64,000 bases of DNA. It comes from Kroppenstedtia eburnea (GTDB lineage: Bacteria; Bacillota; Bacilli; Thermoactinomycetales; DSM-45169). The notes under the pieces were generated by a model that had not been told where the DNA came from, made no database searches, and saw nothing but the letters and a program-made list of their open reading frames with translations. The stretch is from positions 496,001 to 560,000 of the forward strand of contig NZ_CP048103.1 in the NCBI RefSeq assembly GCF_013282215.1, written 5' to 3'. Below are positions 1 through 8,706 of this stretch, piece by piece; the stretch's first letter is position 1, and each line of letters starts with the position of its first letter. Both the position numbers and the translations under genes were made by a program.

Positions 1-2
1 CC

Positions 3-830
3 TCTCTCCCTTACGGGCACCATCTGTTTACAGAGTCTTTTGATCATGACAACATTCGGATGGGGAGCACAGCTTTTCCCCGCATCGAACCCATTTTGCG
101 GTCGGTTGCCGTCACGACTGCGGACCGGGATGTGCTGAAGGAAGTGGCTGTCTCTTCCGTGGATGCTGACTCCGGGGGTTCGGAGCAGGTGGTTCGTGGA
201 GACTCCCTCCCCGCCGGCACCCCGGTGGAAGAAAAGGTGGCCGTGGAATCAGGGGTCGGGGAGGCGATCTTCAATCTGATGACCGGCGACCCATCCGTTG
301 AGGTCAGCCTGATCTCCCCCTCCGGCAAGGTATACGACCACCGGAGTGCTCCCTACTACCGCACCGGGGGAGATGCGGAAATTTTCCGGGGGGCTGCCGT
401 CCAAGGATATCGGATCTCCGACCCGGAGGCGGGGCTTTGGAAGGTTCGTCTCGCCTCTGAAAAGGAGGACGCCTATCTGTTGACGGCCACTTGGATGGAC
501 AGTGCCGGGATCAAAGTGGATGTCCCAGCTTCCGGAAAATCCGGGCAGGATGTTCCCGTTCGCGTGAATCTGCCCCGGGGTTGGAAAGCGAAACCGGAGG
601 ATGTGAAAGTTCGCCTGGTTCCGCCGAAGGCCCGCAGCATCCACAGAATGAAAGCAGATGGTTTTCATGGGAAACTGGATCCCACAGGCAAAGAGAGATC
701 TTCCTTCGCCGGGCATCTCCCGAAATTGACGCAATCCGGTGTTTACAATGTGACGGTGGATGTTCAGGGAGTCAACGATAAGGGAGAAAACTTCCAGCGC
801 ACCGTGATCCGTTCCTTCCATCTCCCGTGA
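3..830 (+). CDS. C-terminal part of a secreted protein, possibly a lipase/esterase (5' end outside window)
   Basis: The reading frame is already open at the left edge, so the N-terminus lies outside the window. The first visible residues, SLPYGHHLFTESFDHDNIRM, resemble the region around the catalytic histidine of some extracellular alpha/beta hydrolases, but this is weak inference. The remaining ~250 residues look like extracellular beta-sandwich domains: a segment reading as 'DPSVEVSLISPSGKVYDH...GLWKVRL', then a C-terminal domain ending in VIRSFHLP, a layout seen in secreted proteins of Gram-positive bacteria. A clear intrinsic terminator follows 24 bases after the stop. The ATG at 60 should not be taken as the true start because the frame continues upstream without a stop. 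Confidence 0.6.
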   Translation, partial: SLPYGHHLFTESFDHDNIRMGSTAFPRIEPILRSVAVTTADRDVLKEVAVSSVDADSGGSEQVVRGDSLPAGTPVEEKVAVESGVGEAIFNLMTGDPSVEVSLISPSGKVYDHRSAPYYRTGGDAEIFRGAAVQGYRISDPEAGLWKVRLASEKEDAYLLTATWMDSAGIKVDVPASGKSGQDVPVRVNLPRGWKAKPEDVKVRLVPPKARSIHRMKADGFHGKLDPTGKERSSFAGHLPKLTQSGVYNVTVDVQGVNDKGENFQRTVIRSFHLP

Positions 831-853
831 TCCCCAGCGGAAACAGATTCAGG

Positions 854-876
854 CCCGCCTTTCCGGCGGGTTTTTT
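854..876 (+). terminator. intrinsic terminator
   Basis: CCCGCC and GGCGGG arms around a 5-base loop, followed by six T. It ends the transcript of the upstream secreted-protein gene. Confidence 0.85.
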
Positions 877-941
877 GAAAAAAGAGGTGTATTCCGCAGG
901 ACCCCGGTGGGTCATACTGGTTAGAGATTGGAGGGATACAC

Positions 942-1202
942 ATGGAGGATTGGTCGTTTTTTTTCTTGTGGGAATGGCAGGCGATGAGTGTCATCCTGGT
1001 CATGTCTTCCAGTCTTGCCCTGGTTACGAAAAGGCGTCTGTTCCGGGCTGTCGCCTGGGGGAGCGTCGCTTCGCTGGTGCTGGCCTTCGCCATTCTCGAC
1101 TCTTCTGGCCCCGTGCTCACCGTTGCCGGGATCATCCTGGGGGCGATCTGTCTGCTGTTGATGTCCAGGCAAATTTTGGAACCTGAGGGAGTCGACCTCT
1201 GA
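942..1202 (+). CDS. small two-helix membrane protein, function unknown
   Basis: An 86-residue protein with a good SD (GGAGGG, about 7 bases before the ATG). It has two probable membrane segments, residues ~15-28 (AMSVILVMSSSLALV) and ~38-75, separated by a short basic stretch (TKRRLFR), and an acidic tail. I do not recognise a family. It stands alone, between the terminator at 854-876 and its own terminator at 1236-1256, so it appears to be a single-gene unit. Confidence 0.7.
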   Translation: MEDWSFFFLWEWQAMSVILVMSSSLALVTKRRLFRAVAWGSVASLVLAFAILDSSGPVLTVAGIILGAICLLLMSRQILEPEGVDL

Positions 1203-1235
1203 AGAGAAATAAACAATCCATATGGATGGCTGCAG

Positions 1236-1256
1236 CGACCCGCCGGGTCGTTTTTT
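1236..1256 (+). terminator. intrinsic terminator
   Basis: CGACCC and GGGTCG arms, 3-base loop, then six T. It ends the small membrane-protein gene. Confidence 0.85.
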
Positions 1257-1287
1257 GGTTTTGCTGATCCGACAGGCACTCCGATCA

Positions 1288-1474
1288 AGAAGCATTGTGA
1301 AAAGCCGTCATACCCATAGGGCACAAGTCGTGCCAGGGTCGTTTCGCTCTCCGGTCTCGCTATGCAGGGAGGGTTGGGTTTCACATGGAGTGACTTTGGC
1401 TCGTAAGAACAACCGGAACGGAATGTGAAACCCAATCCCGACCGTCCAAGAATGCACTAAATCACAACGCTTCA
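1288..1474 (+). mobile_element. MITE-like repeat, type 1 ends, copy 1
   Basis: About 187 bp. The left end AGAAGCATTGTGAAAA is matched in inverted form by the right end ATCACAACGCTTC. It contains one copy of a ~52-bp module (GGCACAAGTCGTGCC...GGTCTCGCTATGC) and the core inverted repeat, with arms GGGTTGGGTTTCACAT and ATGTGAAACCCAATCCC. Similar copies occur at 24.6, 28.3, 44.5 and 46.3 kb. There is no transposase gene, so it would have to be a non-autonomous element. Confidence 0.8.
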
Positions 1475-1556
1475 AGGAGGGAAGCTGGATCCGGGTGGGG
1501 ATCGACGAGGTGAATTTCCCTTGGTCTCCGCGTTTTTTCGAAGAGGGGTGAGCGAC

Positions 1557-1590
1557 GGAAAAACCACTGCTTGTATATGCGCAGTGGTTT
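1557..1590 (-). terminator. intrinsic terminator on the minus strand
   Basis: Stem AACCACTGC/GCAGTGGTT with a run of T after the hairpin when read on the minus strand. It is well placed to end the small minus-strand gene at 1667-1840. Confidence 0.65.
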
Positions 1591-1666
1591 GTAACAAAAC
1601 GGAGATTCTGCAACAAACTTTATCCCGGTTACGTTATAATGAGAGGGTATTTATTTCATACAGGCT

Positions 1667-1840
1667 TTATCCTTTCCCACCTGTCCTTTGAAAGTACAGG
1701 CCCAGTCCAAACCAGAAAATCGAACCGGCCAGTCCGAGGGACAGACCGGTGAGACCGTACGTTTTCCAGAAGAGGAGGGATGCGAGGATGCCGATGAACC
1801 CGGTAAACCGGCAGGCAAACACCGCTGCTTGGGTGTTCAT
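1667..1840 (-). CDS. 57-residue membrane protein, function unknown
   Basis: A short minus-strand frame starting MNTQAAVFACRFTGFIGILA and ending ...YFQRTGGKG. It has a good SD (GAGGTGATTCC before the ATG), two probable membrane helices (residues ~11-25 and ~31-50), and a minus-strand terminator downstream at 1557-1590. A longer plus-strand frame over the same bases has no SD and non-protein-like composition. Family unknown. Confidence 0.7.
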   Translation of the reverse strand: MNTQAAVFACRFTGFIGILASLLFWKTYGLTGLSLGLAGSIFWFGLGLYFQRTGGKG

Positions 1841-2044
1841 GGAATCACCTCGTTCCCACTATACCATAACGGAAAGAAGCGGAGAAAGAGGTCGATACCG
1901 AGTTTGCAAGGGGTGAGATCCCCAGGAACAAATCGGATTTTGAAAATTGACGATTCCGTGTTATTCTCAGTACTCATAAGATCCTTTTAATCGGAAATAC
2001 AGACAAAACCGGGAAATGAATGGGATGCAGGGGGTTTGAAGTTG

Positions 2045-4630
2045 ATGGATAATTATCAGACGATGTCAGGGGGCATACCGCCGCGGTCGCGCAGTACCGG
2101 CCGCAAAGCGAAGCGTCGTTCCCTCACGGGCCGTTCCTCCCGGGGCGGTCGGGGAGGCGGCAACGGGAAGCGTTTCCGTTTCTTTAACAAAAAATGGTTT
2201 TTGTTGGTGTTCATCACCACCATTCTGCTGGCGGTGGGCGGTTGCTCCGCAGTGATGATGAGTGCAAAAACCTACAACATGGATGAAGTCAAAAAGAGTA
2301 TGGAATCCTCTTCCACGGTGTATGATCGCAACGGAAAAAAAGTGATGCAGCTCGGATCCACCAACCGGGAGTATGTAGAACTGAAGGATGTGAAGTCCCC
2401 GGAATTGTACCAGGCCTTTGTCGCGGTGGAGGATGAGCGTTTTTACAGTCACCACGGGGTGGACTACTGGAGCCTGGGCCGGGCGGTGGTGAAGAATATC
2501 ATCGCTTTGGGCAAAGCCGAGGGCGGCGGGACGATCACCATGCAGGTGGCCCGGAACGCGGTGATCAAAGACCGGAAGAAGACCTATTCCAGGAAATTGG
2601 ATGAGATGATGGCCGCCTTGAGCCTGGAGAAGGAAGTAAAGAAATCTAAGATTTTGGAGACCTATCTCAACTATATCGATTTCGGAAACAACGTGCAGGG
2701 AATCAAGATGGCGGCCAAGATCTATTTTGACAAAGATATCACCAAGGAGAAGTTGGAGCCTCATGAGATCGCCCTGTTGGCGGGGTTGCCCAAGGCGCCT
2801 TACGGATACGATCCCTTCCGCTTCCCGGAAAAAGCCAAGTTCCGCCGCAATGTGGTGCTCAACAAGATGGCGGAAGAGACGGAAGCTCCTTTCGGTGCTT
2901 TGATCACCCAGGAGGAAGCGGAAAAGTATAAAAAGATGGATCTGGGTGTCAAGCAGGAAGCAATCCAAAAACATCTGAAAACCAGCGAATTCTACGCTTA
3001 CAAAAGTCTGATTCTCAATGAAATTGAGGAGCGTTATCCCGGGATCGATTCAAAAGAGCTGATCAACGGGGGTTATAAGATTTACACCGCCCTCGATCCC
3101 AAGGTTCAGAAGGCGACGGAAGAGGCCTTGGAGAAGGACGAATATTTCATCGACAAGGATAGCGGCCGGAAACTGAAGCCGGAGGAACTGAACGCCGCCA
3201 TGACGGTCCTCGATGCCAAAAGCGGGGAGATCGTGGCTGTGGGCGGCGGCCGCGATTACAAACCGGGCTTCTACAACTGGTCGATCACCAACCGGCAGCC
3301 GGGGTCAGCGATCAAGCCGATCTCTGTGTACGGTCCGGCGATCAAGGATCATAACTTCAATGAATACACGATGGTGAAGGACGAACCGATCAAGATCGGT
3401 GACTGGGAACCGAAGAACATGAGTCGCAAGGTTTATGGAGACATCCCGATGCAGGAAATGGTGAACAACTCCCTGAACCTCTCCACCATCCGGATCCTGC
3501 GGGATCAGGTGAAACTGCCTGCGGCGGCGGAATATGCGGAAAAAGCAGGGATTCATCTGGATGAAAAGGATAAAGGCAGTTATGCCGCCCTGGCTCTGGG
3601 CGGGATGACCCAAGGGACGACCACGGTCAAGATCGCCCAGTCCTATGCATCCTTCGCCAATATGACAGGGACAACCAAGGATGCACATGCTGTGGTCAAG
3701 ATTGTGGCTCCCCAGGAGAACAACCGGGTTCTCCAGCCTGCGAAACCGATTAAAAAACACCAGGTGTTTGATCCCAAAACCGCCTGGTACATGACACGGA
3801 TGCTGCTGAACAACGTGGAGGAAGGGACCGGGACCAACGCCCAGGTACCAGGTCATCAAGTGGCCGGAAAAACCGGGACCACCCAGAGCAGTAAAGAGGC
3901 CTGGTTTGTGGGTTACACATCGAAGTATGTGAGCGCGGTCACGGTGTTCAACCAATACGATAAAAACAAGGAGAACGACGTGGAGCTCTCCGGTGGCGGT
4001 TATGCGGCTCCCATCTTCCAGGATGTGATGAGCAAAGCCTTGGAAGGATTGCCGCCCCAGACGTTTCAAAAACCGTCAGGTGTGCCGGATCCCCAGCCGC
4101 CCTTTGAGCTGAAACCGATCACGGACCTCAGAGGCGGGTTTGACGGCAGTTCCCAGGTGAATCTGCAGTGGTCCGATCCCTCCGACCGGTTGAAATATCG
4201 GGTGGAGCGCTCCGAAGACGGTTCCAACTGGAGCGCCATCGGCGAGACATCGGATGGGGCCTTTACCGACAGCAACATCGAAGTGCCCGGTGGCGGCCTG
4301 CTCGGTGGCGGGTCGAAGACCTACCATTACCGAGTGATCGCCATCGACACCCAGGCGGAGGATTCCGACAACAAGGAGTCCGGGCCGTCCAATGTGATGA
4401 CGATCCGGATCACTGCTGAGCGGGAAGAGCCGCCTGAAGATGATGATGAAGAGGAGGACGAACAACCGCAGGATCAGGGACAGGACCAGAACCCCAACGG
4501 CGGTGACACACCATTCCCTCCGGGACAACAACAACAGGGGGATCGCCCCCCCGGTCGAGACCGGGGTGACAACGGTAACGGAAACGACAGGGATAACGGT
4601 GATAACTCCGGTTGGCGTCCACCTTGGTGA
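2045..4630 (+). CDS. class A penicillin-binding protein (peptidoglycan glycosyltransferase/transpeptidase)
   Basis: Bifunctional cell-wall synthase of 861 residues that polymerises lipid II and cross-links the stem peptides outside the membrane. A basic cytoplasmic tail precedes one membrane helix at ~51-72. The GT51 domain carries the catalytic Glu in VAVEDERF (~129) and GGGTITMQVARN. The transpeptidase domain carries SAIK (nucleophile Ser ~421), SLN (~476) and KTGT (~609). A fibronectin type III-like domain follows (~692-792), then a Pro/Gly/Asp/Asn-rich tail. ATG 2045 sits 10 bases after GGGGG; the in-frame TTG at 2036 is too close to that SD. A paralogue lies directly downstream. Related to PBP1/PBP1A of bacilli. 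Confidence 0.95.
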   Translation: MDNYQTMSGGIPPRSRSTGRKAKRRSLTGRSSRGGRGGGNGKRFRFFNKKWFLLVFITTILLAVGGCSAVMMSAKTYNMDEVKKSMESSSTVYDRNGKKVMQLGSTNREYVELKDVKSPELYQAFVAVEDERFYSHHGVDYWSLGRAVVKNIIALGKAEGGGTITMQVARNAVIKDRKKTYSRKLDEMMAALSLEKEVKKSKILETYLNYIDFGNNVQGIKMAAKIYFDKDITKEKLEPHEIALLAGLPKAPYGYDPFRFPEKAKFRRNVVLNKMAEETEAPFGALITQEEAEKYKKMDLGVKQEAIQKHLKTSEFYAYKSLILNEIEERYPGIDSKELINGGYKIYTALDPKVQKATEEALEKDEYFIDKDSGRKLKPEELNAAMTVLDAKSGEIVAVGGGRDYKPGFYNWSITNRQPGSAIKPISVYGPAIKDHNFNEYTMVKDEPIKIGDWEPKNMSRKVYGDIPMQEMVNNSLNLSTIRILRDQVKLPAAAEYAEKAGIHLDEKDKGSYAALALGGMTQGTTTVKIAQSYASFANMTGTTKDAHAVVKIVAPQENNRVLQPAKPIKKHQVFDPKTAWYMTRMLLNNVEEGTGTNAQVPGHQVAGKTGTTQSSKEAWFVGYTSKYVSAVTVFNQYDKNKENDVELSGGGYAAPIFQDVMSKALEGLPPQTFQKPSGVPDPQPPFELKPITDLRGGFDGSSQVNLQWSDPSDRLKYRVERSEDGSNWSAIGETSDGAFTDSNIEVPGGGLLGGGSKTYHYRVIAIDTQAEDSDNKESGPSNVMTIRITAEREEPPEDDDEEEDEQPQDQGQDQNPNGGDTPFPPGQQQQGDRPPGRDRGDNGNGNDRDNGDNSGWRPPW

Positions 4631-4648
4631 GGTTAATCTGATAAGGAA

Positions 4649-4677
4649 GACCGGTCCGAATGGACCGGTCTTTTTTT
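4649..4677 (+). terminator. intrinsic terminator
   Basis: GACCGGTCC/GGACCGGTC stem, 4-base loop, seven T. It separates the two tandem penicillin-binding protein genes, which are therefore probably transcribed separately. Confidence 0.9.
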
Positions 4678-4809
4678 GTGTAATTGGATGTTGTGATTGG
4701 AAAAGGAAATCTATTGGATCTGAAGGAAGAATTGGAGTAACATAGATACAGGTATGATCATCGGATGGATACAGATGGAGAAGCCCAGGGGAAAGGGAGG
4801 TTGAGAAGC

Positions 4810-7233
4810 ATGGAGGAAAAACGGGCCGATTCCAGGAAACGAAGAAAGGGTTCCCGACGGCTGTTCAACCGGAAATGGATTCTGCTTGTGCTGATCACGA
4901 CCGCCTTGTTGGTGGCAGGAGGCTGTTCTGTGATCATGGTGTCGGCCAAGTCGATGCCTCTCGACCGCTTGAACCGCATTGATGTGGCTTCCACCATCTA
5001 TGATGTGAACAACCGTCCGGTGGCCAAATTGGGATCCACCAACAAGGAGTATGTTCACATGGAGGATGTCCCATCCCGAAAACTGATCGAAAGGGCCTTT
5101 GTTGCCGTGGAAGACCGCCGGTTTTATGAACACCACGGGGTCGACTTCAGGGGTCTTCTGCGGGCGGTGGTCCATAATGTACTGCAAGGCAGAAAGGCAG
5201 AGGGTGGCGGTACGATCACGATGCAGGTGGCCCGGAATGTCATCCTGGAAAACAAGACGAAAACCTACACGCGAAAATTGAAAGAAGTGGCGGTCGCGTG
5301 GAATTTGGAACGAAAATACCGCAAGGAAGACATCTTGGAAGCCTATCTCAATTTCATCTACTTCGGGAATGATGTGCAGGGAATCCAGATGGCATCCAAA
5401 ATCTACTTTGGAAAAGATTTGACCAAGGAGAAACTGGAGCCCCAGGAGGCCGCCCTGCTGGCGGCCCTTCCCAAGGCCCCGTCCACATACAATCCCTATC
5501 TGAACCGGGAGAAAGCACTGGAGCGACGGAACCTGGTTCTCGACCTGATGGCGAGAGAAGGAGTGATCTCCCGGGAGGAACGGGAACGTCTCCACCAGAC
5601 AGATCTGGGAGTGGATCGAAAATACCTGAAGAGATATCTGAAATCGGATCAGTATGTAGCTTATAAACACCTGGTGGTGGAAGAGGCGAAGGAACGCTTT
5701 GGCATCTCCGAGACGGAGCTGGCCACCGGGGGATATAAAATACAGACCCATCTGGTGCCCACAGCCCAGTCGGCGATGGAGAAAGCTTTCAACGATGATA
5801 CCCTCTTCCGAAACCAGGATGAACTGGACGGCGGGGCGACGATGATCCATTCCAAAACCGGAGGGATCGCCGCCATTGCAGGTGGACGTGAGTATAAGGG
5901 GCAGGGGTATATCCTCCGCTCCAAAGCGGAATTGAAGCAGCCCGGGTCAGCCATCAAGCCGATCACAGTATATGCACCGGCAGTGCAGGAAAAGGGGTAC
6001 GATGAGTATTCCATGGTCCCCGACCCGCCGGGTTTTCGCATCGGTAACTGGCAGCCGAAAAACTTTCAACAACGTTATTTTGGAAAGCTGCCACTGAAAC
6101 AGGTATTGGGCAAATCTCTCAACGTGGCCACGGCCTGGTTGTTGGAAAATGAAGTGGGACGGGAGACTGCGGTGGAATACGCCACCCGGATGGGTCTGAC
6201 ACTGAACCGGAAGGATCGGTCCTCTGATGCCGCACTGGCTCTCGGAGGATTGACCGAAGGGGTGAACACGATCCAGATGGCCCAGGCATACTCCCCCTTT
6301 GCCAATAACGGCCGGATGACCGAAGCCCATGCCATTCGGAAGATCACCCTGGAGGAGCGGGAATGGGACGCCGAGAAAAAGATGGAGAAAGATCGGCAGG
6401 TCTTGACCCCGAAAACCGCCTACTATCTGACCCGGATGATGCACTACAACGTTCTTCAGGGGACGGGAACCAATGCCCGACTCCCCGATGGACGGGATGT
6501 GGCCGGAAAGACGGGGACGACGCAGAACAGCCGGGAGGCTTGGTTTGTGGGTTACACCCGGGAGTATGTGATGTCCGCCATGGTTTTCAACCAGGAGAAC
6601 GGCAAAGTGGAACTTTCCGGCGGTGGCTATCCGGCCAAGATTTTCCGGAGGGTGATGTCGGAAACATTGCAGGGAACACCGATCAGCCGCTTCCAAAACC
6701 CCGGTGTGCCGGAGCCCCGTCCCCCCTTCCAATTGAAGCCGGTGCAACTGTCCGCATCCTTCGATTCCGAGCAACAGGTGGTCCGGCTGAAGTGGAACGA
6801 TTACTCCGACCGTCTGAAATACCGGGTGGAACGTTCCGAGGAAGGTGGCAACTGGCAGGCGATCGGGGAGACCACCTCCGGTTCCTATACGGATGGAAGC
6901 ATCGTCCTGCCCAAGTCGGCTGACGATCCCCTGGGTCAAATCTTCGGCGGGAAAAAGACTTATCAATACCGGGTGATCGCAGTGGATACAGTGGAAAACA
7001 AAGAGGCGGGTCCATCCAACACGGCGAAGATCCAATTGGTTTCGGAACAGCGCCCCCCTGAGAATCCGGGAGATGAGGAAGGGGATGACTCACCCGGGGA
7101 TGAGCCGGGGGATCACCCGGGAGAGCCGGAAGAGCCGCCTGAGACTCCACCCGGCAATGATGAAGGAGAACCATTCCCCCTTCCCGACAGGGGAGATCGG
7201 GGACCCTGGAGACCGCCGGTTTGGGGCAGGTGA
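4810..7233 (+). CDS. second class A penicillin-binding protein, tandem paralogue
   Basis: 807 residues with the same architecture as the preceding gene: short basic N-terminus, membrane helix ~23-45, GT51 domain with catalytic Glu ~101 (AVEDRRF) and GGGTITMQVARN, transpeptidase with SAIK (Ser ~380), SLN (~436) and KTGT (~567), a fibronectin-like domain containing SDRLKYRVERSEEGGNW, and a Pro/Asp/Glu/Gly tail. ATG 4810 follows GGGAGG at good spacing and gives the expected short basic tail; the ATG at 4765 has no SD. Both proteins share a distinctive YRVERSE motif in the C-terminal domain, so the pair arose by duplication. Confidence 0.95.
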   Translation: MEEKRADSRKRRKGSRRLFNRKWILLVLITTALLVAGGCSVIMVSAKSMPLDRLNRIDVASTIYDVNNRPVAKLGSTNKEYVHMEDVPSRKLIERAFVAVEDRRFYEHHGVDFRGLLRAVVHNVLQGRKAEGGGTITMQVARNVILENKTKTYTRKLKEVAVAWNLERKYRKEDILEAYLNFIYFGNDVQGIQMASKIYFGKDLTKEKLEPQEAALLAALPKAPSTYNPYLNREKALERRNLVLDLMAREGVISREERERLHQTDLGVDRKYLKRYLKSDQYVAYKHLVVEEAKERFGISETELATGGYKIQTHLVPTAQSAMEKAFNDDTLFRNQDELDGGATMIHSKTGGIAAIAGGREYKGQGYILRSKAELKQPGSAIKPITVYAPAVQEKGYDEYSMVPDPPGFRIGNWQPKNFQQRYFGKLPLKQVLGKSLNVATAWLLENEVGRETAVEYATRMGLTLNRKDRSSDAALALGGLTEGVNTIQMAQAYSPFANNGRMTEAHAIRKITLEEREWDAEKKMEKDRQVLTPKTAYYLTRMMHYNVLQGTGTNARLPDGRDVAGKTGTTQNSREAWFVGYTREYVMSAMVFNQENGKVELSGGGYPAKIFRRVMSETLQGTPISRFQNPGVPEPRPPFQLKPVQLSASFDSEQQVVRLKWNDYSDRLKYRVERSEEGGNWQAIGETTSGSYTDGSIVLPKSADDPLGQIFGGKKTYQYRVIAVDTVENKEAGPSNTAKIQLVSEQRPPENPGDEEGDDSPGDEPGDHPGEPEEPPETPPGNDEGEPFPLPDRGDRGPWRPPVWGR

Positions 7234-7317
7234 AGAAATCCCAACTGTATGGGGATGACGGGTCAGGTCATACTAGGGGTAAAGCCGGAACCTGACGGTA
7301 AAGGAGAAGCACATCCC

Positions 7318-7449
7318 ATGAAGAAACGGGAGAATTTCAGCCCCGAGCAAAAACGGAAGGAAAAAGAGAACAGAGAAGTGCGTGACCGGGAATCACGCCC
7401 CGGATTTGGAAACAGAAAGTTGGAAGGCCCGGATCGTCCGGGCACCTGA
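7318..7449 (+). CDS. small hydrophilic protein (43 residues), possibly spore-related
   Basis: Starts MKKRENFSPEQKRKEKENRE and ends KLEGPDRPGT. It is very rich in Lys, Arg and Glu. AAAGGAG lies 12 bases before the ATG, a little far but acceptable. The strong terminator two bases after the stop supports a real transcript end. The tail resembles those of some small Bacillales spore proteins, but that resemblance is only from memory and the function is unknown. It may be co-transcribed with the upstream penicillin-binding protein gene, since no terminator is visible between them. Confidence 0.55.
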   Translation: MKKRENFSPEQKRKEKENREVRDRESRPGFGNRKLEGPDRPGT

Positions 7450-7450
7450 A

Positions 7451-7489
7451 CAACCGCCCCCCTCCCCTGCGGAGGGGGGCGGTTGTTTT
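7451..7489 (+). terminator. strong intrinsic terminator
   Basis: A 15-bp stem (CAACCGCCCCCCTCC paired with GGAGGGGGGCGGTTG) with a 5-base loop and four T. Confidence 0.9.
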
Positions 7490-7576
7490 CCGCGGGCAAA
7501 CGGACAGGTTCTAAACCGGGTGTTGTCCCAATAGACTGATTCTACGGGGACGAGTTCAGCCGGGGAGGGGTTGTCT

Positions 7577-8629
7577 GTGGTGTTGCATGAACGGTGGTTT
7601 ACCGCTTCCCGTGTCGGTTTCACCTATATTGGCACGGTGGTGGGAGCGGGCTTCGCCTCCGGACAGGAAATTATGCAATTTTTTACGGTCAGCGGCTTCA
7701 AGAGCGTGTGGGCCATCCTGCTGGTGACTGTGCTGTTTTCTTGGTTGGGAATCCGAATGATGGTGATTGGAGCACGTCTGAAGGCCCGTTCCTACGAAGA
7801 GTTTAATAATTATTTGTTCGGTCCCGGCGCCGGCCGTTGGATGAACTGGTTTGTGGGAGTGATACTCTTCGGGGTGACTACAGCGATGATGTCCGGAACC
7901 GGGGCCTTGTTCAAGGAGCAGTTGGGATTGTCCTTTCACTTCGGGGTGATCGTCACTTCCCTGATTGCCTTTATGGTGATCATCAAAGGGATGGAAGGGA
8001 TTTTGAATGTGAACGCGCTGGTGGTTCCCTGTATGTTTGCCTTCACCCTGGTGGTGGGAATCCAGGGTTTGTCGGGACCGGGCCTCGGTGGATTTTTGGT
8101 GATGGAACCGATGGAAGGAACCCGGAACTGGATCGTCTCCGCCATCACTTACGCCGCATTCAATCTGGCGATGGCTCAGTCGGTGCTGATTCCCATGGGA
8201 GGGGAGATCCAGGATGAAAAGACACTCCGGTTGGGAGGGATCCTGGGGGGTGTCGGCCTCGGGGTCATGTTGTTGGCCAGCAATTTCGCCCTGGCACTCA
8301 AAATTCCTGAGATCTTTCATCTGGAGATTCCGATCGCGCTGGTGATCTCCTCCTTGGGCGAAGGAATGAAGTACTTCTTTTTGGCAGTGATGTGGGGGGA
8401 AATATTCACCACACTGATCGGGAATGTCTACGGGTTGGCCGCCAATCTGGAAAATTGGATCCCGATTCGGATCAATACGCTGATGGCCCTGATCTTTATC
8501 CTGGGATATGTCTGCTCCCTGATCGGGTTTCCGGTCTTCGTAGGGTATATCTACCCCTTCTTCGGCTATTGCGGACTGTTGATGTTGCTCCTGCTCATGA
8601 TTCGCAAATATCCGGGCAATCAGGGATGA
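7577..8629 (+). CDS. ykvI: YkvI-family membrane transporter
   Basis: About 350 residues with ~10 membrane segments. The N-terminal signature FTYIGTVVGAGFASGQEIMQFF is typical of the YkvI group, a branch of the amino acid permease-like superfamily (LeuT fold); the substrate is not known. The GGGGAGGGG SD at 7562-7570 abuts a TTG at 7571, so GTG 7577 or GTG 7580 is the likelier start. It stands alone between the terminator at 7451-7489 and the nitroreductase gene 77 bases downstream, with which it could form an operon. Confidence 0.85.
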   Translation: MVLHERWFTASRVGFTYIGTVVGAGFASGQEIMQFFTVSGFKSVWAILLVTVLFSWLGIRMMVIGARLKARSYEEFNNYLFGPGAGRWMNWFVGVILFGVTTAMMSGTGALFKEQLGLSFHFGVIVTSLIAFMVIIKGMEGILNVNALVVPCMFAFTLVVGIQGLSGPGLGGFLVMEPMEGTRNWIVSAITYAAFNLAMAQSVLIPMGGEIQDEKTLRLGGILGGVGLGVMLLASNFALALKIPEIFHLEIPIALVISSLGEGMKYFFLAVMWGEIFTTLIGNVYGLAANLENWIPIRINTLMALIFILGYVCSLIGFPVFVGYIYPFFGYCGLLMLLLLMIRKYPGNQG

Positions 8630-8706
8630 GTCGCTTCCGGAGTTTCCCCGGACGGGGGTGAATCGGATAGAATAGAACGGGAAGCCAATGAAAGGGGAGA
8701 GTTGAC

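Noticed and set aside
1688-1990. 100-codon plus-strand frame
   Set aside because: No SD and unlikely composition; the minus-strand 57-codon gene at 1667-1840 explains the conserved features (SD, membrane helices, terminator).
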